A stretch of 64,000 nt of DNA. Origin: Hygrophila difformis (lineage: Eukaryota; Streptophyta; Magnoliopsida; Lamiales; Acanthaceae). The first letter of the stretch is position 1. Each line of letters begins with the position of its first letter. Under the pieces are notes generated by a model, which worked only from the letters and a program-made list of their open reading frames with translations, did not search any database and had not been told where the DNA came from. Location: assembly GCA_030278955.1 (NCBI GenBank), contig JAOANR010000004.1:61011541-61075540 (forward strand). Reading direction: 5' to 3'. The translations under genes and the position numbers were made by a program. This document shows positions 23,247 through 33,842 of this stretch, piece by piece.

Positions 23247-23945
23247 TAGGGATGGCAATGGGTCGGAGGTGGATCGGAGAAGGCTAAATCCACCTCCGTC
23301 TATGATTGTTATTTCATCATCTAATCCACCCATCATCCATTTAAAACTCAACCCAAATCCAATCAATATTCAAAGTTAATTCAAAGTTAATTCATGTTTA
23401 AACATCCTAAAGTTTAGGAAACCATACCTGATTTGCTATATATGGAAGCGAAGTGTAAACGAAATAATAATATCCAAAAGTGGAGGAATCGAACACTGGG
23501 AATGAAAGGGTCAAACGAGAAAATTGTAAAACATGAGTCTTGACATGAGGAAGATTAGTCGATAAGGCAATCCTTAGCAATGAGTGATATAATTACGGGG
23601 GAATTGTGAAAGAAGGAACGGCGGAAGGGACCGTGGAAGAAAAGAAATGGAAGAAAAACCATGTTAGTATATTTTTTACTAAAATATATTGAGTATACAT
23701 ATTTAATAAAATATAACGGGTGATGGATGATTTGGGTGGTGGGTTGGATGATGGATCGGGTGATGGGTTGGATGAGCTTAGATCCATCTCCGACCCGATC
23801 CGTCACCCGATTCACCCATCACCCTATAAGAATCCACCCTTTGTCGGATTTTCATCCATTTCGGCGGATCGGGTGGGTCGAATTTTGGATCGGCGGATCG
23901 GGTGGGTCGAATTTTGGATGGGTGCAGGTGAAACTGCCATCCCTA
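23247..23945. mobile_element. hAT-like element with TAGGGATGGCA ends, 699 bp
   Basis: Left TAGGGATGGCAATGGGTCGG and right complement TAGGGATGGCAGTTTC form the inverted ends. The flanks share AAATATG, a likely remnant of the target duplication. The interior is built of GGATCGGGTGGGT-like phrases, and a 29-bp unit is tandemly doubled at 23861-23918. No transposase. Confidence 0.7.
23861..23918. repeat. 29-bp tandem duplication
   Basis: Two perfect copies of a 29-bp unit starting TCGGCGGATCGGGTGGGTCG, inside the hAT-like element. Confidence 0.85.
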
Positions 23946-25149
23946 AATATGGTCCACAAATCTGCTGGTCAATTATGTTACCTGCTATCTACTATCTCCT
24001 AACTTCCAAACACACCCTGTCGCATCTCAATTTTATTCTCGATTTCTCTCTAACTGATTTTTTTTTTTTTAAATATGCTTGTAATTTGTGAGAATCATTT
24101 AGAAAGTCACTGACGAATAATTATGTATTAAAAAATAAAAATACTCACTCGTACGAAAATCTATATAATAAATCCTGAATACTTTTTGGCATGTGCAGAC
24201 TCTTTTGTCCTTATTAAATTTAATTCATCCTTCTTAATTTTAAAGGGTTAATCAGTCATTATACGTTCATTTTTAGATCAACGGCTATTAAGTTTACACG
24301 TAATATGCTGACTAATTCCACGTCATCGGACACATCATCAATATCTATATTTAGAAAATAAATCTATCTATTAATATAACAAAATCTTTAGAAAATCTTC
24401 ATATATATTTTAAAAAGATATAATTGAATACAAATATATATAAATTATTTGATTGTATATATAATATTTTAAAAAATATTAATACTATAATATTATTAAA
24501 TAAATTTAATTAGATTACAGATTTATGCCTAAAAGATATACAATCATATATCAATATAAGGAATATAATAATTATATTTTAAATAAAAATATTTCATTAA
24601 AAATATGATGTAAACATATTGACCCTAAATATATTGATTAATGTAAAATAACTAATAACCTAAAAACTTTTATACCATTCTAAACAAATTCTACATATTT
24701 TTTTTCGTTTTAAAGAAGAAAATAAGAAGAAAAGAAAAAAACTAAAACACATCATAATTCAATTATTCTCATATATTTCAGTATAAAATAAAAATGTATA
24801 TAAAATTTGGAGTAAATTGTTATATAATTTTTTAAAAAAAATTTATACTGTAAAATAATATAAGAAGTATACCCCTAAAAGACTTGGTATCGGAGTATAA
24901 ATTCGATTTTAAGGTTTATAATAATAATGAATTGAAAAATAATAAAAATTTACTTAAATTAAATGAAAATATTAACTACCAAATTTTTTTCATAATCAAT
25001 ATGAAAAAGAAAAAATTGGATAAAATATTATGGACTAAAATAATGTTTTAAAAATTAATAGATAACCAAAATGTATTATAGTTAAAATTTATTTTATAAA
25101 ATTATGGATTAGTCCATAAAAACTAATCACAACAAAAATTTAAAATAAT

Positions 25150-25210
25150 AATTTGTGTGATTTGGGCTCCCACACACCTTTACCGGCACATGAGTGTCAC
25201 TGTTTATTAA
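25150..25210 (+). mobile_element. SINE 3' fragment inside the Helitron
   Basis: AATTTGTGTGATTTGGGCTC through GTGTCACTGTTTATTAAAAA matches the 3' half of the SINE at 21651-21817. Confidence 0.65.
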
Positions 25211-25373
25211 AAAAATTAAAAATACATTACATAATAAAATATAAATTTTAAATGATGAAAAGATAATAAAAAAATAAATAATATTTTTTAAAAAACTTTA
25301 GGGATAATAGTCAAAATGTAAAACATATTAGGAGTAAAACTAATATTTTTTTAAATCTTAATAACACAAAAAA

Positions 25374-25582
25374 TACTCCATCAGTTCCGGTAATACCGTC
25401 CCAAAACTTTTGGGCACGGTATTTTAGGTATAATGAGTTATTGTGATAAAGCGGAGTAATTAGTTGATGCGATGTTTTAGTTGATGTTTATGGAGTAATT
25501 TTTCTAAAAAATGAAATGTGACAATTGTAGTGTGACAGACCAAAAAGGAAAGTGAGACAGAATTAGTGGGACGGATGGAGTA
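25374..25582. mobile_element. Stowaway-type MITE inside the Helitron
   Basis: TACTCCATCAGTTCCGGTAA to TAGTGGGACGGATGGAGTA, about 209 bp. Confidence 0.75.
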
Positions 25583-25900
25583 TTTTTTTCTAATTTTGAA
25601 TAGTTAAGGAGTATTTATTTTCCACTTACTCTCATCATTTTAGATATGAAATAAAACTATATACATTTAATTTTGTAACAGTAAAAATAATTTATTTTAT
25701 ATTATTTTCGCCTGATTTTGAATTTCTTTCATTCATCTTATTATCTCCTTTATTTTCCTTTTAATCTTTTTGTTGCATGCATTTCAATCACTATTTAAAC
25801 AAAAGAAATTGAATATCATGTAATCCAAAAAACATTAAATTCTCATTTTATATCGTCATATTCGTGCAACACCCGTGTGTAGCGGGCGAAAAAATCTAGT

Positions 25901-25963
25901 AAGAATTAAGTTTCACTCCGCGTCACCTTGTTACCAAAAAAAAAAAAGAATTAAGTTTCACTC
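25901..25963 (+). mobile_element. Tiny retro-insertion with A tail and 18-bp target duplication
   Basis: AAGAATTAAGTTTCACTC occurs at 25901-25918 and again at 25946-25963. Between them lies only CGCGTCACCTTGTTACC plus an A run (27 bp). This looks like an extremely 5'-truncated LINE/SINE insertion immediately after the Helitron end. Confidence 0.6.
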
Positions 25964-26155
25964 TGCGCATGATCTAATTTACTAACTACTATTAATATCT
26001 CAATATAAAACTAAACGAATTATGCTATTAAATGAATTTAACTAGACGTAATTAGTTGACAATATTTTTTTTTTATTATATACTACGTAATTGTTATAAA
26101 TATAAGTTAAAATTGATGCAAACAATAAAACGAGACAATAATAGTAATTAATTAC

Positions 26156-26422
26156 TACTCCCTCCGGTCCAAAATACATGTCGTTTAGACACAAATTACA
26201 CAAACCAAGAAAATGCAATCATTATTCAAAGTTTTACATTTTTACCCTTGCTCACAAAAAGTGGAATTAAAGTGAAAAGATAGTGCACATTATTCTAGAA
26301 GTAATATTTATGAAAGTATAAGGGTAATATTGGAAAAGTATGGTAAAAATATGTAAAGTGACAATTATTTTGGAATGCTTTTTGGTTTCTAAAAAGATAA
26401 CTAAAATGGAACGGAGGGAGTA
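26156..26422. mobile_element. Stowaway-type MITE
   Basis: TACTCCCTCCGGTCCAAAAT to AAAATGGAACGGAGGGAGTA, about 267 bp. Confidence 0.85.
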
Positions 26423-26535
26423 ATATGGTGAGGAGTGAATAGTAAACGTATGAAAAGCATGGACGAGTGTAGAAGTTGTAATGAAAACAAGGAAAAGTAG
26501 CAGAAGCGAGGCAGAGGGTAGGAATAACTAATAAT

Positions 26536-27047
26536 TACTCTCTCCGTTACTAAATAGTTGTCTCTTTCAGCTCAATTTCAATAACCATTAATTAACTCAT
26601 AAATTTACATTTTACCCGAATTCATTCTTAATATATGTCAACAAATACTCCCTCCGGTCCCAGTTGAATTGTCCCGTTTGACTTTTCGACACTGTTCATT
26701 GTTCAACTTTGACTCAATATTATTGTAATTATATACGTATTTAAAAAAATAGTCGAGTTTGGTGTTGTTAAATCCATCTAATCGTATAGTTTTAGAATAT
26801 AGTATATTTTATATAATCTTTAGTCGTATATATTTTGAGATATTAACGATTAAAAAAGTGCATTGGATTGTGTGCAAAAATAAAATGAGATATTTCAAGT
26901 GGGACAGAGGGAGTAGCATTTATGTAAAATGAAGGGCAATATAGTAATAACATAGCATAACTATTTATAATTGTCTAGAAATGACAATTATTTTGGAACA
27001 GTTTTTAATATCTAAAAAGAGAACTAAAAAGTAACAGGAAGAGATTA
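26536..27047. mobile_element. Stowaway-type MITE (outer) with an inserted MITE
   Basis: Starts TACTCTCTCCGTTACTAAAT; the right end is worn (AAAAAGTAACAGGAAGAGA). The same element, without the insertion, is at 62184-62415, and a truncated copy at 48775-49000. Confidence 0.75.
26646..26915. mobile_element. Inner Stowaway MITE
   Basis: TACTCCCTCCGGTCCCAGTT to AGTGGGACAGAGGGAGTA, about 270 bp, inserted at the TA of CAACAAATAGCATTTATG, a site that is intact near 62298-62315. Confidence 0.88.
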
Positions 27048-27325
27048 ATAATTATTGTATGGATTTTGGGAGAGGTAGAAAGCATGGCTACCCTGGCCTC
27101 AATCTCAGGAGTCAGGTCAGGTCAGGACTGAGAGTAGCTAGCTAGCTAGGTCAGCATGTACTGAGAGCTGAGCTGATCATGAGATTAAACCCATGAAGCT
27201 GACGTGACGACTGACCAATACTGACCTTTGACGACGTCGTCTATTCGTCGTCTCATCTCTCAACAGTACTCGAATCTCGATCTGCACGTCGTTGTCTTTA
27301 CCTCTCACACGAGCTTCCTTCTTAG
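27048..27325. other. Short unique stretch between MITEs
   Basis: Comparatively GC-rich, with GGTCAGGTCAGG and GCTAGCTAGCTAG simple runs and several GACG phrases. No ORF of note; I see no gene. Confidence 0.4.
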
Positions 27326-28042
27326 TACTCCTCCGTCCCATTAAAAGTGACCACTATTCTTTTTTGGGGTGTCCCATTAAAAGTGGTCATTTTTCTTTTT
27401 AAGCAAATTAGATTTATATAAGCATGATTAAAAACCCCACAATAATGACAATTGTACTTTCTGCACAAACTCCCTATATATATTTAACCATTAATATCTT
27501 TATATGGGTATAAATAAAAATTATATAAAATATAGTATATTCTAAAACTATATGATTCGATTCCAACAAGACCACACTTGATTATTTTTTTCTTTCTACA
27601 TCATTACGATAACATTAAGTCAAAGTTAAATACTCCCTCCGTTCCACTTAACTTGTCTTGTTTCACTTTTGCACACAATCCAATGCACTTTTTCAACCGC
27701 TAATATCTCAAAATGTGTAAAACAAAAAATTATGTAAAATATATATTCTTAAACTACATGATTATACGATTCTAACAAGACCCAACTCGACTATTTTTTC
27801 CAAATATATATATGCAATAAAATTAAGTCAAAGTAAAACAATGAACAGTGTCAAAAAGTCAAACATGACACATTAGATGGGACAGAGGGAGTAATAAATA
27901 TGGTTAAAAGTCAAATGTAACCATTATAAATTAGATGGATGGATTAGTCAAATTTACTCATGCTACTTTAACTACTAAACACCACAACCTAAATTCCCGT
28001 GCCCAAAAGAAAGTGGCCACTTTTAATGGGACGGAGGGAGTA
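27326..28042. mobile_element. Stowaway-type MITE (outer) with an inserted MITE
   Basis: TACTCCTCCGTCCCATTAAA to TTTAATGGGACGGAGGGAGTA with matching subterminal AAAGTGGCCAC phrases. Interrupted at 27631-27893. Confidence 0.85.
27631..27893. mobile_element. Inner Stowaway MITE, best-preserved copy of its family
   Basis: TACTCCCTCCGTTCCACTTA to AGATGGGACAGAGGGAGTA, 263 bp; sits at a TA within the outer element. Confidence 0.88.
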
Positions 28043-28114
28043 CTACGTAACAAAAGTTACTACTACTACTAGTAATTAGAGATCTATCGAAAAGAAACCC
28101 TCCAGATTATGGGA

Positions 28115-28228
28115 TGTTTGGGAGTCAGCAGATCCGCTAGCAGATAGTAGATTCGGAGATAGAATTGTGAGAGAATATGCTGATTGAATCCGCTATATGC
28201 TCCTAAATATGTCGGCTTCCAAACAAGA
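28115..28228. mobile_element. Short MITE, TGTTTGGGAGTC family, copy 1
   Basis: About 110 bp with TGTTTGGGAGTC on the left and the complement of TGTTTGGAAGCC on the right. A second copy is at 29297-29403 (TTTGGGAGTCAGCGAATCCG...CATCCAAACA). Confidence 0.55.
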
Positions 28229-28277
28229 TTATTGCTTGCTTGCCCATCTCTGTAGCATGCGCCACTCTGTACGTATA

Positions 28278-28541
28278 TACTCCACAATTTTCAAAAAATT
28301 GAAACGGATCAACAGTTCACGCAGTCCAAGATATATTTTAAATCATTAATAACTCAAATTCGGTACAAGTAAACATTTTAAAAGTTGGATATTTAAAAAC
28401 TACTTGACAAGATGAATCTAACAAGATCCCACTTGGCTATATTTTAACTTGTATAACTATGACAAAACTTTAAATCAAATTGCAAGTGTGAATAGTACTA
28501 AATTTTCCAACGTTTCAATTTATCGAGAACGGAGGAAGTAT
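28278..28541. mobile_element. Stowaway-type MITE
   Basis: TACTCCACAATTTTCAAAA to ATCGAGAACGGAGGAAGTA, about 264 bp; same subfamily as 22413 and 52868. Confidence 0.78.
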
Positions 28542-28736
28542 TATTACTAGTATAATTATTACTCCTACATACTAGTTTAATTTACTACTACTTCATGAAA
28601 TTAAAGTTCATGCATGTTTCCAAAGGTGATATAATGAACTGATGATGATGAAGGGTTAATTCATTCAGAAGAATACATACATACATAAGCACTCAAACGA
28701 ACGGATATGGATTCACTTCAGGACCACCTACCATTC

Positions 28737-29217
28737 TACTCCCTCCGTCGCGCGAAATGTTACACGTTTCTTTTGGGCACGATAATTTATATGATGGAGT
28801 TTAATGGTTAAAGTGTTAAGGTTATTTGTGTTTAAAATTTTAATGAATTTTCATTTGTTTATTGTTTAACTTTGACTTAATATTATGGTAATGATTTAAT
28901 TAGAAAAACATATTCAAGTGTGGTCTTGTTAGAATTGTCTAGACATCTAGTTTTAGAATATATATTTTGTATAATTTTTATTTGTACTCATTTTGAAATA
29001 TGAAGAATTAATGAAATGTAAGAGATTTGTATAGAAAAATAAAAGTGTATTGGGAGTTGTTCAAAATAGTTAAAGTAATTATTTTTAATGAGATTTGAAA
29101 ATCATTAACATTCTAATCATATTTATATTAATTTTTAACTAAAAAGGGAAGGGTGTCAAATTTCGCGGGATAACTCAAAAAGGAATACATGTCACATTTC
29201 GCGGGACGGAGGGAGTA
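28737..29217. mobile_element. Long Stowaway-type MITE (481 bp)
   Basis: TACTCCCTCCGTCGCGCGAA to TTTCGCGGGACGGAGGGAGTA. Same 480-490-bp family as 34523, 35088 and 39642. Confidence 0.87.
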
Positions 29218-29296
29218 CCAACTTAATTGCTTTCAAGTTTTGACTGTCGGCCGGCCACTTTCATTTCTCTCATTCACATACTTCATACTTCATACT

Positions 29297-29403
29297 TTGG
29301 GAGTCAGCGAATCCGTTTGCAGATAGCAGATTCAGAGAGAGAATTGTGAGAAAATATGCTCTTCTAATCCGCTATATGCTACCCAATATGCTAACATCCA
29401 AAC
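29297..29403. mobile_element. Short MITE, TGTTTGGGAGTC family, copy 2
   Basis: Matches 28115-28228 through GCAGATAGCAGATTC and AATCCGCTATATGCT. Confidence 0.5.
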
Positions 29404-29537
29404 ATACTCACTAGCTAGCTCCACAATGCAACATTCATTTTATTTTCTAACACTTGATTATTATTATTTTAATTTACAGCTGTAACTACTGTGATTTATA
29501 CATTTCAATACATCACATTAATTGCTCTATTATTTTA

Positions 29538-29790
29538 TACTTCCTCCGTTTTTTAAAGATAGCTACGGACCCACTCAGCACGCAGTCCAATACACATTTT
29601 TAACCATTAATAATTCAAATTCGGTACATGTAAAAATTCTAAAAGTTCGATATTTAAAATCTACAAGACGAGACGAATCTAACAAGATCACACTTGGTCA
29701 TATTTTAACTTGTATAACCATGAGAAAACTTTAAGTCAAAGTATATAAGTCAAAGTATATAAGTGAACAATACCCATTATTCTGTAATAT
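29538..29790. mobile_element. Stowaway-type MITE, right end worn
   Basis: Starts TACTTCCTCCGTTTTTTAAA; the core (AACAAGATCACACTTGGTCA) matches 28278 and 52868. The right inverted repeat is not recognisable. Confidence 0.65.
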
Positions 29791-29851
29791 ACTATTCCTA
29801 TACATGTTTTTTTCCCTTAATTTCAGGACCTTGATTACAATAGTATGCTCA

Positions 29852-30100
29852 CAATCCGGTTTCTGTAATGGCATAACAATTGCCAGCAGGTGCAGGCAGA
29901 GTAAAAATGATGTGTAGCCCTTTGTAAAGTGATGTATAAGCCTTATAAAGTGATGTATAGATGACAGTTTATTTTTTATTAGTTTTTAGTTCATAACCTC
30001 CATCCATCACTTTTTTATATTCACACATCATTTCATATACACATATCCATCACTTTTGAATGTGTCAGCACCTACATAACCTCCATCTATCACTTTTAAA
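29852..30100. mobile_element. Fold-back-like element, AAGTGATGT motif family, copy 2
   Basis: Matches copy 1 (19556-19775) over about 220 bp, then adds a further CCATCTATCACTTTTAAAAA on the right. Same direct-then-inverted motif order. Confidence 0.6.
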
Positions 30101-30415
30101 AAGTTCTTGCAAAGAGGGAAAATGGATCTCTTATGGTAGGCCGTAGGGACCAATATAGAAGAAGTACATGAGTATGACATATACATGGATACAAATGCAC
30201 ATTATAATAGAATACAGATGAATGATGAAGATGATGGTTTAGAGCATTAATTAATTAATGATTTAAAAGTAGAATAATTACTTCCTAGTATTTATAATAC
30301 AGTAATGGTGATCCATATATATATATATATATAATACGGGCAAATAGCGACAGGTGCATGCATGCATGCATATTCATATTTGTACTAATCATATTCGTGG
30401 GGTTTCTCTAATTCT

Positions 30416-30560
30416 AATACAGTAATACTGTATCCCCGGATTTTCTTTTAGACCAATTACTTGAAGACCTTGTTGGGTCTAGTGTATTGCAGTTTTTGCA
30501 TGAATAAAATTGGCTACGACCCTCCGTTCTCTCGAAAAAAAAAAATACAGTAATACTGTA
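30416..30560 (+). mobile_element. 5'-truncated LINE tail with 17-bp target duplication
   Basis: AATACAGTAATACTGTA at 30416-30432 and again at 30544-30560 flank a 111-bp insertion ending in an A run. The insert can be read as PDFLLDQLLEDLVGSSVLQ... then stop, like the end of a LINE RNase H domain. Confidence 0.72.
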
Positions 30561-31847
30561 AATTGTAATAGTACATATATATACATATATATACTATAAT
30601 AATTTTATATAAAATTATATGTGTGTGTATATATATTCTACTCCGTATTTATGAATTACTATGTAGGGTTTAGTGTGTTCACATGCATGTGTGTATAATG
30701 TAAACTTACAAGTCAAACTGAATAATTGTACATGTGTGCTGTGTAATAACTAATAAATATATATGCAATCAAGATAAAGATGATATATAAAGATGGATGA
30801 TATGCATGCATTATTGATTAATGTAATTAATAGTATTGCAATTGTATGTAGACTATACTAAATATATATTCATTAATAATAGTAATAATTACAGGCCAGT
30901 AGTAGTGCCCATACATGCAAGTTGGAGCAGCTGCCATAATAAATACTACTACTATTTACTTACTAGAGTACTAATTTGTAGGATTATTATTGATGAGGGG
31001 ATATATATATTATTACTTTACTACTAGTATTTCGGATGCAATAGAGTAGTAATGAAGATCGATGTACTAAAAAAGATGAATTAATAATAAGCATGTGAAA
31101 GTGATTATGACCATCTTAATGAGTTATATTGTCGATGATGTTAGACATGTCGATCCACCACTCTGTTTTCCAATATAAGTATTATATCACATATGGACTG
31201 GAGTCGTGACCGGACCACCTTTAATTAATTTTTCATATACATATGACTTTGTTGAAATTTGAATGATTCGTTCAAATAGTATAATTGTACTACAATAAAA
31301 CGTAATGTCACGACCTTCTAAATTATGGTACTACCAGACATTTTTTTTTTTTAAAAAAAAAGGTAAAAAGAACTAAAGAAAATAATAACCAAACGGAGTG
31401 ATATAATGCGTACTCTAATCTAAAAGTAATCGCTCCGTTTATAATTTATGTGAATTGAACTCACACCCCTTTGTTAGCCTATACTGTTAAGCAAAAACAT
31501 TAAAAAAAAAAAAAAAACTAACATGTAATCAATGCTAGGCCAACTCCAACGATAGGGTTCATCAAATGGAGAACCGCCACATCATTATAAACTTAATTAT
31601 AAAAAAACAAAAATGAAAACTAAAATGAATACTAATCCAAGCTAGAAATGAAAATATACCCATTAGAATTATATATAAAAATAAATAATCCAAGTCACGA
31701 GCTGATCGAGTGGTGGCGTATATATAATGTATTGAGAAGTAGACGACATCCTACGTACATTCTCCTATATATGCACACACTTTTGTATCATTCAGGGTCG
31801 GGTCGATCGCATGTCATCACATCATGCCGCAAATAATTCACCTACTT
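30561..31847. other. Intergenic, no gene recognised
   Basis: AT-rich with dinucleotide AT runs and T/A homopolymers. A small inverted repeat (AAACGGAGTGAT ... AATCGCTCCGTTT) lies at about 31391-31440. Confidence 0.45.
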
Positions 31848-31988
31848 TTTTTTTTTTAAGAGCCATTGAACGCCTGGAAAGGGTAGTGGGAGTCCATACC
31901 GCACAAATTAGAGGGGGTTGTGGGATCGAACCTCCAGCCTTCCGTTGGAAGTTTAGGGACTTAACCACTTAGGCTAAGTCCTAGTCCC
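31848..31988 (-). mobile_element. SINE, minus orientation, with target duplication
   Basis: Reverse of the 21651 family: T run, then body, then GGATCGAACC (B box) and GACTTAACCACTTAGGCTAA (A box) on the complementary strand. CACCTACTT flanks both sides (31839-31847 and 31989-31997). Confidence 0.72.
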
Positions 31989-32244
31989 CACCTACTTATT
32001 GTTTTTGTTTTTTGTTTTTAGAAAAAGAAGTTAAATAGGTATAGTACTAATTAATTGTATTAAAATGTCATTATAAAAAACACGTGAGGTAGAAGTGTTG
32101 GACTCTAGAGTCTAGAGTAGTGGTTATATGATTAAACAGACTTTAAAATCTACGTACAAACAAGAATTTATTATAACAACGACTATGTATGTATATTATT
32201 CTGCAAATTGAATTTAAAATCAAAGGGTTGTGTACTAAAAGTCA

Positions 32245-32608
32245 AGGTTGTTAAGATCGGGATCTATATAGGATCGTTTTAATCTTTGCAAAATCGGGAT
32301 CGTAGGATCGAATCGAGATACTAAGATCCTATCAAATTATTATTTATATTTTTTAAAAATTAATACTTGTTAATTATCTCACTAAAATGGTGACAGTTAT
32401 AATTAGAAATATTTATTTTACATCCATTTTGAACAATAATTTGATAGTTAATAGCATGCTTATTCATGATACAATGGAAGTTAAGCACGAACACATATCT
32501 CAACCATTATGGGTTCAACATTGCAAAGATATATTAAACAAAATTGACAAAAAAAATAGCATAACCAAAATCATAAAGAGGTAGAAACAATAAGTAATTT
32601 TGCTCCCG

Positions 32609-32651
<43 letters not shown>

Positions 32652-32685
32652 ATAAAGGTTAGGATCCTACGATTTTAACAACCCT
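32245..32685. mobile_element. MITE with GGTTGTTAARATC ends
   Basis: Left AGGTTGTTAAGATCGGGATC, right complement AGGGTTGTTAAAATCGTAGG. GGATCGTAGGATCG-type phrases repeat near both ends. Contains 41 consecutive A at 32609-32649. Confidence 0.65.
32609..32649. repeat. Poly-A run, 41 bases
   Basis: Uninterrupted A homopolymer inside the MITE at 32245-32685; length may be unreliable in the assembly. Confidence 0.8.
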
Positions 32686-33087
32686 GCTAAAAGTGGTAGA
32701 TATAATATAACCCAATGTCTAGAAGAAATGCATGTTTCTGCTAGGAATTGAAATACGAAGGCTGCCTCGTACTGCTCTTACAACTAACTAGTCAACTACA
32801 ACAAGTTGAATCAGTTCATGTCCAAACTCCAAACTCTTTGTGCACATCTCAAAATTACTGTACTAGAAATCCCATGAATAACAGGCTATGTGCTAGTATT
32901 AGTGATTGCCCCAATCACTTCCAAGATGGATCGGAGTACTATTAATCGCCAATCAGGTCTCTTAGGGTTGGACCCAAATTATGTCAGTGCATTGTAGCCC
33001 AACAAGAGGCCCAACAAGCATCACCCAGGAATCAAAATTCACAACAAACTCCCAATTAAGCCCAATCTATATCTATATCTATATAAT

Positions 33088-33245
33088 ATACTTCATAAAA
33101 ACAATATCCTTTATAAACAGTAACATACTCTTATGAACAATAACATATTCTTATAAAAACAATATCCTTTATGAACAGTAACATACTCTTCTGAACAGTA
33201 ACCTATCAATTCTTTCTCACAAAAATCGCCTTATGAACAATGACC
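33088..33245. repeat. Motif-rich tract, CTTATGAACAGTAACATA family
   Basis: CTTTATAAACAGTAACATAC, CTTATGAACAATAACATA, CTTTATGAACAGTAACATAC, CTTCTGAACAGTAACCTA and CTTATGAACAATGACCTA follow one another at irregular spacing, with ACAATATCC between some of them. Confidence 0.7.
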
Positions 33246-33438
33246 TACTTATTTCCTCAACATTCACTATCTGCACGTAATTCAATACACATTTCTAATG
33301 ATCAATAACTCAAAATGTGTACAAGAAAAAAATACCAAAAATTTAATATTTTAAAACTACATTATGAGACGAATCTAACGAGATCCCACTTGACTATGTT
33401 TTTTTCTTATATAGATGTTGTCTAAACATTGGTCAAAG

Positions 33439-33842
33439 TTGAATAATAAACAGTAGCAAAAGTTAATTCATTTTCACTATAAAAATGAAGGAATTATAAA
33501 TTTTAAAAAAAATAGTGCACTTTCAAAACTAGAAGAACCAAATTCGAGCGAAATTCACGTTAGATAATTTAATTTAATTAATTATTATAGATAAAGAATA
33601 CTACCAAATAAAAAATGTAATAAAAACTTTATGGTTGATAGTTGAATAATAAACAGTAGCGAAAATCAAACATTTTTAACTAAAAAATGGGAATTATAAA
33701 ATAATAATAAAACATAATGCACTTTCAAAATATAGGAGAACCAAATTCGAGCGAAATTCACATTAGATAATTTAATTTCATTAATTATTATTGATAAAGA
33801 ATACTACCAAATAAAGGATGTAACAAAAACTTTATGTGTTGA
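33439..33842. repeat. Tandem duplication, 202-bp period, two copies
   Basis: GTTGAATAATAAACAGTAGC at 33439 and 33641, and AACCAAATTCGAGCGAAATT in both, keep the same 202-bp spacing; the copies differ at a modest number of bases. The start resembles a worn Stowaway right half. Confidence 0.75.

Larger units (their letters stand above)
24160..25899 (+). mobile_element. Non-autonomous Helitron, about 1.74 kb
   Basis: Begins TCTATATAATAAATCC after an A and ends CTAG before a T, as expected for A|TC...CTRR|T rolling-circle elements. A GC-rich short hairpin (CCCGTGTGTAGCGGG, 25872-25886) sits about 10 bp before the terminal CTAG. There are no terminal inverted repeats or target duplication. The interior is AT-rich, codes for nothing, and holds a SINE tail fragment and one MITE. 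Confidence 0.7.

Noticed and set aside
23555..24091. Several frames rich in Gly, Asp, Met near 23.6-24.1 kb
   Set aside because: They translate the repetitive hAT-like element in both strands.
27048..27325. Gene start at ATGGCTACCCTGGCC (near 27085)
   Set aside because: It resembles a transit-peptide start but the frame ends after 15 codons and no following exon was found.
33088..33245. CRISPR-like array
   Set aside because: Spacing is irregular, repeats are imperfect, and this is a plant nuclear genome.
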